19,452 nt of DNA from assembly GCA_003448685.1 (NCBI GenBank), contig DLXW01000081.1:2719-22170 (forward strand), read 5' to 3'. This document shows positions 14,888-19,452 of the stretch, piece after piece. The position numbers and the translations under genes were made by a program. The notes beneath the pieces were generated by a model. That model had not been told where the DNA came from, made no database searches, and was given only the letters and a program-made list of their open reading frames with translations. How positions within the stretch are numbered: position 1 is the first letter of the stretch; every line of letters begins with the position of its first letter. The stretch comes from Cyanothece sp. UBA12306 (GTDB lineage Bacteria; Cyanobacteriota; Cyanobacteriia; Cyanobacteriales; Microcystaceae).

Positions 14888-15658
14888 TTAGGGTTGAAAG
14901 CGAACCCGTTGAGTAACCAAAACCATACCATCGGGACGTACCAATAATGCTGAAAACCAGTGATTTTCGGGATTTTCAGAGGCTTTTATCCGTTTAAAGA
15001 TTCCCCCAGCTTGCAATAATTGTAACTCCATAGCTGATGGTTCTAAATAACGATTACTTGCTATTTTTTCTCCAATGGCTATTCCTGCCAACAGATTGTC
15101 ATTGAGAGGTTCTTTAACAATGACATCAAAATCAAATTCTTGACCAACTCGAACAGTTTCTGGCAGTTTAACCTCAATTTGCGGTGGATTACTGCCTGAA
15201 GTCAATTCCGTTCTTTCTTCTAAGATTTCTTGACGCACCAACTTTCCATCTTCAAAGGTTTGACGGGATTTAATTGTAGCTTTGAGTTGGACAACTCGAT
15301 CGTCTTCTTTGCTAGTTCCCTCAACAGTAGTCAGAGTTTCAGCTGTCCAAGCATTTTCTGTCTTATCCCAAGATAGCAGGTCAGTGGTGTATTTCAAATT
15401 AGGATAGCGTTTCCATAAACCCGTTAATGCTTGGGAATAGGAATCACTCATCAGTCCATCATCAGTGACAAATTGAGGACTATATAAAGCCATCAATTTT
15501 TGAAGATCTTGGCTGTTTGCAGCCGTATCTATCTGATTAATTAAGGTTTTGAGGGCAACAGGGGCTGAACTAGCACTCTCAGCACGCAGAAGAGAATTAC
15601 TACCCAGACTCAATCCCACACCGAGTACAAAAGAAAGGAACCAACGCCAATGAGTCAT
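14888..15658 (-). CDS. Exported NTF2-like domain protein, function unknown
   Basis: The preferred start at 15658 gives 256 residues. The frame stays open to an ATG at 15700, but the signal peptide begins at the second methionine (MTHWRWFLSFVLGVGLSLGSN), with a likely signal peptidase site near LLRA-ES (about residue 26). A TATACT -10-like box on the minus strand at 15684-15679 also falls between the two starts. The mature protein begins with an NTF2/SnoaL-like region (about 33-145, with LINQIDTAANSQDLQKLMAL and a helix-strand pattern). A beta-rich tail follows (about 158-256) that opens with IEVKLPETVRVGQEFDFDV, like an Ig-type domain. It is probably periplasmic or lumenal. It is divergent from murG, and no enzymatic residues can be assigned. 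Confidence 0.72.
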   Translation of the reverse strand: MTHWRWFLSFVLGVGLSLGSNSLLRAESASSAPVALKTLINQIDTAANSQDLQKLMALYSPQFVTDDGLMSDSYSQALTGLWKRYPNLKYTTDLLSWDKTENAWTAETLTTVEGTSKEDDRVVQLKATIKSRQTFEDGKLVRQEILEERTELTSGSNPPQIEVKLPETVRVGQEFDFDVIVKEPLNDNLLAGIAIGEKIASNRYLEPSAMELQLLQAGGIFKRIKASENPENHWFSALLVRPDGMVLVTQRVRFQP

Positions 15659-15678
15659 CCGTCTATTTACTTTAATTA

Positions 15679-15684
15679 AGTATA
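15679..15684 (-). promoter_or_regulatory. Putative -10 box of the NTF2-like gene
   Basis: TATACT on the minus strand, 20 bases upstream of the ATG at 15658. If it is used, transcription would start downstream of the alternative ATG at 15700, which excludes that start. No clear -35 element is seen. Confidence 0.35.
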
Positions 15685-15748
15685 CTAAGTTAAAAAACAC
15701 AGAATTTATCCCTTATTCTAACTTAAAATATTCCAACTAAAAATTAAG

Positions 15749-16795
15749 ATGGTACGTTTACTAATTGCTGCGAGTGGGACGGGGGGGCATTTATTTCCAG
15801 CCTTAGCCTTGGCTGAACATTTACCAGATTATGAGATAGAATGGTTGGGGGTTAAAGACCGACTTGAAATGTCCTTGATCGGCGATCAATATCGTCTCCA
15901 CACTATACCAGTTGAAGGTTTTCAAACCCGTTCTCCCCTCAAGAAATTACAGATTCTCTTCAAATTAATCAAAGGAATCTTTATCGTTAAAAAACTGATT
16001 AAAGAACATCAGATTAATGTGGTTTTCACTACAGGGGGCTATATTGCCGCTCCAGCTATTTTAGGGGCGCGTCTAGCTGGTATTCCGGCAATTATCCACG
16101 AATCTAATTTTATTCCTGGGAAAGTAACACGATTATTAAGTCGATTTTGCCATGGGGTTGCTCTTGGTTTTGCAGGAACTGCTAAATATCTGCCCCAGTC
16201 CAAAACGGTTTGGGTGAGTACCCCTGTGCGATCGCAGTTTTATAGTCCCCAACCTCTAGATTTACCTATCCCTGACAATGTCCCCTTAATTGCTGTGATA
16301 GGGGGTTCTCAAGGGGCGATCTCTGTTAACCAATTGGTTCGACAATGCGCCCCATCTTGGCTGTCTACAGGAGCTTATATTGTCCATTTGACCGGCAAAA
16401 ATGATCCTGATGTTTCGAGTTTAGAGCATCCCCACTATTTTGCCTTCCCTTTTTACGACAATATGGCGGGGTTACTACAAAGGGCTAATTTAGCTGTAAG
16501 TCGTTCAGGGGCAGGAACTTTAACTGAATTAGCTATTACGCGCACTCCTGCCATTTTAATTCCTTATCCCTTTGCTGCTGAAGATCACCAAACCTATAAT
16601 GCTCGGGTATTTGTTGAAGCAGGGGCAGCTTTATTGTATCCTCAACCAGAATTAACTGCTGAAATTTTGGAAAATTCGGGTTTAAATTACTTAAAAAATC
16701 CCCAGCAACTTGAAAAAATGGCTAATCAAGCTCAAAGTTTAGCTGTTCTTGATAGTGCTGAACAATTAGCTACTTTAGTTAAGAGTTTCGTTTAA
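15749..16795 (+). CDS. murG: MurG, UDP-GlcNAc:lipid I N-acetylglucosamine transferase
   Basis: Adds GlcNAc to undecaprenyl-PP-MurNAc-pentapeptide (lipid I) to make lipid II at the cytoplasmic face of the inner membrane, the last intracellular step of peptidoglycan synthesis. The 348 residues fit the GT28 family. Two Rossmann-like halves are evident: the N-terminal glycine-rich loop SGTGGHLFPALALAEHL (9-25), TTGGYIAAPAILGARLA (94-110) and HESNFIPG (117-124), then the C-terminal UDP-GlcNAc half with GGSQGA (185-190), RSGAGTLTELA (252-262, whose glutamate contacts the sugar nucleotide ribose) and PYPFAAEDHQ (272-281). It is divergent from the NTF2-like gene and ends four bases before a long GC hairpin. 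Confidence 0.96.
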   Translation: MVRLLIAASGTGGHLFPALALAEHLPDYEIEWLGVKDRLEMSLIGDQYRLHTIPVEGFQTRSPLKKLQILFKLIKGIFIVKKLIKEHQINVVFTTGGYIAAPAILGARLAGIPAIIHESNFIPGKVTRLLSRFCHGVALGFAGTAKYLPQSKTVWVSTPVRSQFYSPQPLDLPIPDNVPLIAVIGGSQGAISVNQLVRQCAPSWLSTGAYIVHLTGKNDPDVSSLEHPHYFAFPFYDNMAGLLQRANLAVSRSGAGTLTELAITRTPAILIPYPFAAEDHQTYNARVFVEAGAALLYPQPELTAEILENSGLNYLKNPQQLEKMANQAQSLAVLDSAEQLATLVKSFV

Positions 16796-16837
16796 TTGAC
16801 ATCCTCCCCGCCGTAAAACGGGCGGGGAGGATGTTAA
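16796..16837. repeat. Perfect GC-rich palindrome after murG, IS200/IS605-end-like
   Basis: Arms ACATCCTCCCCGCC (16799-16812) and GGCGGGGAGGATGT (16821-16834) are exact reverse complements around an 8-base loop. In RNA, outer pairs can extend the stem to 16796-16837. It starts right after the murG stop and lies between convergent genes, so it may act as a terminator. However, the plus strand continues with A-rich rather than T-rich DNA, and no T-run follows on the minus strand either. Similar CATCCTCCCC hairpins are known to me from the ends of cyanobacterial IS200/IS605-type elements, preceded as here by TTGAC. No transposase or TnpB gene is present, so it could be a solo or miniature remnant. 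Confidence 0.6.
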
Positions 16838-16926
16838 CAAAAAAAATATTTAACGCTTCAAAAATATTAAGTCTATAGTTTTTCGATTGAGGTGTTTTTA
16901 ATAGTATAATCCAACCTCTATTACAC

Positions 16927-17898
16927 TTATGATATGGTCTTCTTTTCTCCTTGTTTTATAGGAGCTATATCTGTTTCTTTTTCTAATTTATTACTTCTAC
17001 TACCAAATAAGTGGGTATAAACATAGGTGAATTCACATCCTAGAAAGAAGATTTGGAAAGTTAGAAAAATCCATAATAAAAGAACCATAAATCCGCCAAT
17101 GACTCCATAAGCCCTGAATTGTTCTCCTATGCGAATAACGCCACTACTAACAAGAGTTTGTACCAAAGAATATAAGCCAACTGTCAAGATTGATCCTAGC
17201 CAAAGATCGCTCCATTTTAGTCGAGTAGAAGGAAGAATTTTAAATAGTACCAGAACCACTAAACACAGAAGAATAAAAGTAATAGTAACCTGTAAACTAT
17301 TCCATAATAATGCTTCGTCAACTTTTACCCAAGTAATGGTTTGTTCAACATTTTTAAGTAGTCCTAAAATAATTTTTATTGCAAAATTAGATACAAAAGA
17401 TAGTAAGATCAAAAAGGCTGTACTCAGAAGTAGTAAAAACGCAAATACTGTATCTTTAATATACTTAATTATAATCCCTAGCCAATTAAGACTGACTTGT
17501 TGTTGATGGTGTACTTTCCAAATTTTATCAACGCTTTGATCCAGGGCTGAAAAAATTCTACTAGCTGTTACAAAAAGAATTATAAATCCGATTAATCCTG
17601 CACCAATACTACTTTTATTAAGATCTAATAAAGTAATAACTACAATCTTATACGCTTCGGGGGGTAAAGCATTTTTTGCAAAGAATAATAGTTGATCATA
17701 AATATAATTTTTTGACCCTAATATTAAGCTAAAAATACTCAAGATAACCAATAGAATTGGGAAAAATGAAAAAATAGCATAGTAAGCTAAAGCTGCCCCT
17801 TTTTCTAGACATTGATCTTCTTGCCATTTGACTATAGTACCAATAAATAATTGCGCAGTTTTTGAGGGTATTATTCTATTTTTGATAAATTGAATCAT
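16927..17898 (-). CDS. BrkB/YihY family inner membrane protein
   Basis: A 323-residue polytopic membrane protein of the BrkB/YihY family, whose molecular function is not established (earlier called RNase BN by mistake). The family hallmark GAALAYYAIFSFFPILLVI (34-52) forms the first membrane segment, and VTASRIFSALDQSVDKIW (110-127) follows the second. Six hydrophobic helices are evident at about 37-60, 98-115, 150-172, 202-222, 233-252 and 266-290, with RAYGVIGGFMVLLLW (262-276) also conserved. The charged tail (300-323) is cytoplasmic. The ATG at 17898 is the natural start. It converges on murG, and nothing adjacent suggests a pathway. Confidence 0.88.
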   Translation of the reverse strand: MIQFIKNRIIPSKTAQLFIGTIVKWQEDQCLEKGAALAYYAIFSFFPILLVILSIFSLILGSKNYIYDQLLFFAKNALPPEAYKIVVITLLDLNKSSIGAGLIGFIILFVTASRIFSALDQSVDKIWKVHHQQQVSLNWLGIIIKYIKDTVFAFLLLLSTAFLILLSFVSNFAIKIILGLLKNVEQTITWVKVDEALLWNSLQVTITFILLCLVVLVLFKILPSTRLKWSDLWLGSILTVGLYSLVQTLVSSGVIRIGEQFRAYGVIGGFMVLLLWIFLTFQIFFLGCEFTYVYTHLFGSRSNKLEKETDIAPIKQGEKKTIS

Positions 17899-18319
17899 GA
17901 ATTTATTAATTAAAATAAGTTATTGAAATCATATTAAACTAACCATAGTATATCTAATATGTTAGAAGATTACCAACTATTTTAAGTTATTTTACCTAAA
18001 TAAAGGCTACTATATCAATAATTTTTAAACCCGCTTAATTTCCTGACTGTTATTTTTTACTCTTTGTTCCTTAGTTTTTGTTATAATCAAATAAATTATT
18101 TACTATTACTATTGAAAAGAATTATATATAGAAAACTAATCTGTAACAATAATGCTTCAAGTTTTCTTTTTTTAAAATTCATTTATTGAAGAAGATAGTT
18201 TTCTAGGTATAATTAGACATAAAAACAAAGGATTATTAACAGGAAGTCAATAAAAATGAAGCTATTGAAATTGTTGTACAAGATTTTTAAAATAGATTTT
18301 CTGTCTTATCATCAACTAA
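17899..18319. other. AT-rich intergenic region upstream of the LRR pseudogene
   Basis: 421 bases without a supported gene. There is an 8-bp inverted repeat, AGAAAACT (18130-18137) / AGTTTTCT (18160-18167), followed by a T-run to 18173; it is weak and AT-only, with a 22-base loop. An ATG at 18256 opens a 25-codon frame (MKLLKLLYKIFKID...) that stops at 18331-18333, in a different frame from the LRR sequence. It could be the broken 5' end of that gene. Confidence 0.45.
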
Positions 18320-18895
18320 AGGAATGCAACTAAAATTAGAAAAATACCCTCAGAAATCGGTAATTTAACTTCGCTTAAAAAACTCAATATTTATGGAAAT
18401 CAAATCAAAGAAATACCCCCAGAAATAGGTAATCTCACTTCTCTTGAAATACTCAGTATCCAGGGAAATGAAATTAAAAAAATACCCCCAGAAATATGTA
18501 GTTTAAGCAATCTTATAAAGCTTGCAATAACAAACGCTGAAATAGGTGAAATACCCTCAGAAATTGGTCAATTATCTAACCTTCAGAATTTATATCTTGA
18601 CAACAACAAAATAAGGGAAATATCACCAGAAATAGGTCAATTAACTTCTATTCCTGATGAAATACCATCAGGAATAGAATCTTGGATAGACATTAGTGGT
18701 AATCCCATAGCAATAAAAGACTTCTTAAAAGAATCCTTTAAACATTTTTTCAAAGTATTAATTCAAGATGTAGTACCAACGATAATAATACTTCTAATTT
18801 TGAGCTTTGTTTTAAATAGATTACTAAATTTATTAAATAAACCTAATCTAGAACCAACAAAAACTCCATCGGAAAGTAACAAATATTTTCCATAA
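18320..18895 (+). pseudogene. Leucine-rich-repeat protein, 5' truncated or frameshifted
   Basis: An open frame of 191 codons between a stop at 18317-18319 and TAA at 18893-18895, with no ATG, GTG or TTG in its first 150 or so codons, so it cannot be expressed as it stands. It encodes about five 23-residue leucine-rich repeats of the plant/bacterial IPxEIGxLxxL type (IPSEIGNLTSLKKLNIYGNQ and kin). Their starts are exactly 69 bases apart: 18344, 18413, 18482, 18551 and 18620. A capping region follows (WIDISGNPIAIKDFLKESF), then a hydrophobic membrane segment (VVPTIIILLILSFVL) and a short polar tail. The intact gene would probably have been a tail-anchored or single-pass LRR protein for protein-protein contact. 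Its N-terminus seems lost by frameshift or deletion near 18256-18333; a sequencing error is the alternative. Confidence 0.75.
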
Positions 18896-18941
18896 ACTTA
18901 AATCTTACATAATTGATAGGAACTGCGAGAAACGATTTTGT

Positions 18942-19452
18942 TCAAGGAGCTAACCGTTGAATATTCCAAGTTTTACCATCTTTAATTGTATAGGAAAAAC
19001 GATCATGAAGTCGATTAGGTCTTCCTTGCCAAAATTCAAAATAATGGGGAACAACTCGATATCCTCCCCAAAATGAGGGTAAAGGAACCTCTCCTTGAGC
19101 AAACTTGCGTCTAACTTCCTCAAATTCCATCTCTAAAATCTGTCGAGAAGAAATAACCGAACTTTGTTCAGAACACCAAGCACCCAGTTGACTTCCCCGA
19201 GGACGAGTTATAAAATATTTAAGAGATTCAGCAGTAGAAATTTTAGTAGCTTTTCCTCTAATTTTTACTTGACGTTCTAAAGAACTCCAAAAAAATAATA
19301 AAGCAACATGGGGGTTTTCTGCTATTTGCTGAGCTTTATAACTTTTATAGTTAGTAAAAAATATAAACCCTTGACTGTCAAAGTATTTTAAAAGTACTGT
19401 TCTTAAAGAAGGTTCTCCCTGCGCTGAAGCAGTTGCTAAACTCATAGAATTC
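18942..19452 (-). CDS. pdxH: Pyridoxamine/pyridoxine 5'-phosphate oxidase, N-terminus beyond the window
   Basis: FMN enzyme that oxidises PNP or PMP to pyridoxal 5'-phosphate, in vitamin B6 synthesis and salvage. The visible part is about 169 residues against roughly 210-220 for the family, so some 45 N-terminal residues are missing. An ATG at 19445 exists, but the frame stays open to the edge and reads N-S-M-S-L-A, matching the internal family block (normally P-N-A-M-S-L-A-T). The gene is therefore cut by the window and not short. FMN-binding blocks [20 protein letters not shown] and RQVKIRGKA are present, as are [18 protein letters not shown] and the C-terminal [15 protein letters not shown]. 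The first 46 bases between it and the LRR pseudogene hold nothing recognisable. Confidence 0.95.
   Translation of the reverse strand, partial: NSMSLATASAQGEPSLRTVLLKYFDSQGFIFFTNYKSYKAQQIAENPHVALLFFWSSLERQVKIRGKATKISTAESLKYFITRPRGSQLGAWCSEQSSVISSRQILEMEFEEVRRKFAQGEVPLPSFWGGYRVVPHYFEFWQGRPNRLHDRFSYTIKDGKTWNIQRLAP

Noticed and set aside
15659..15700. 14-residue N-terminal extension of the NTF2-like protein
   Set aside because: The signal peptide starts naturally at ATG 15658 and a TATACT -10-like box lies inside the extension.
17129..17506. 125-codon plus-strand frame inside the BrkB gene
   Set aside because: Antisense of an intact six-helix membrane protein; composition is not protein-like.
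18130..18173. AT-only inverted repeat followed by a T-run
   Set aside because: Weak stem with a 22-base loop and no upstream gene in that orientation that needs a terminator; likely chance in AT-rich DNA.
18344..18640. 69-bp periodic repeats considered as a CRISPR or satellite array
   Set aside because: The period is 23 codons and each unit translates to a leucine-rich repeat, so it is protein repeat structure.
19447..19452. Window ends exactly at GAATTC (EcoRI)
   Set aside because: pdxH clearly continues past it; this may reflect a clone boundary and is not biological. Many other GAATTC sites occur in the window.

Overview
The window looks like chromosomal DNA of an AT-rich, probably unicellular cyanobacterium (Crocosphaera/Cyanothece/Microcystis-like; the genus is an inference). 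Four things support this. There are nine copies of the cyanobacterial HIP1 octamer GCGATCGC (starting at 341, 895, 6043, 8402, 9460, 9579, 11818, 14102 and 16228). There is a textbook Yfr1 small RNA just upstream of trxA. Heptamer short tandem repeats sit between genes. The gene content (SepF-like protein, UbiA-type prenyltransferase, Uma2 endonuclease, scattered ABC transporter parts) is also typical.

Layout. 1-6400, plus strand: fumC (class II fumarase); a two-gene accessory cassette made of a 57-residue small protein overlapping by ATGA with a stand-alone DndD-type SMC-like ATPase; a 538-bp gap; a short SepF-domain protein; a UbiA prenyltransferase; and a Uma2 nuclease preceded by a palindrome. 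6720-9040, plus strand: a fused two-domain DppD-DppF type ABC ATPase, tightly followed by a small cupin-like protein. 9190-14010, minus strand: a colinear run of UvrD/PcrA helicase, an ABC-2 exporter permease (TTG start with a strong Shine-Dalgarno) and gltX (GTG start with a strong Shine-Dalgarno). 14220-14800, plus strand: Yfr1 then trxA. 14888-16795: an exported NTF2-like protein (minus) and murG (plus), transcribed divergently. 16927-17898, minus strand: a BrkB/YihY membrane protein. 18320-18895: a leucine-rich-repeat reading frame that lacks any start codon (pseudogene). 18942 to the right edge: pdxH, cut by the end of the window.

Most genes are housekeeping functions: TCA cycle, translation, DNA repair, cell wall, redox, quinone and vitamin B6 metabolism. 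The parts most worth a second look are the orphan DndD cassette with its small partner, which has no dndB/dndC/dndE beside it; Yfr1 and a repeat of its CACACC core in the terminator loop; the truncated SepF paralogue; the start-less LRR gene with an exact 69-bp repeat period; and a 14-bp perfect GC-rich hairpin immediately after murG that resembles an IS200/IS605-type end rather than a terminator. No complete CRISPR array, prophage or intact insertion sequence is visible. No tRNA or rRNA gene was recognised by eye.
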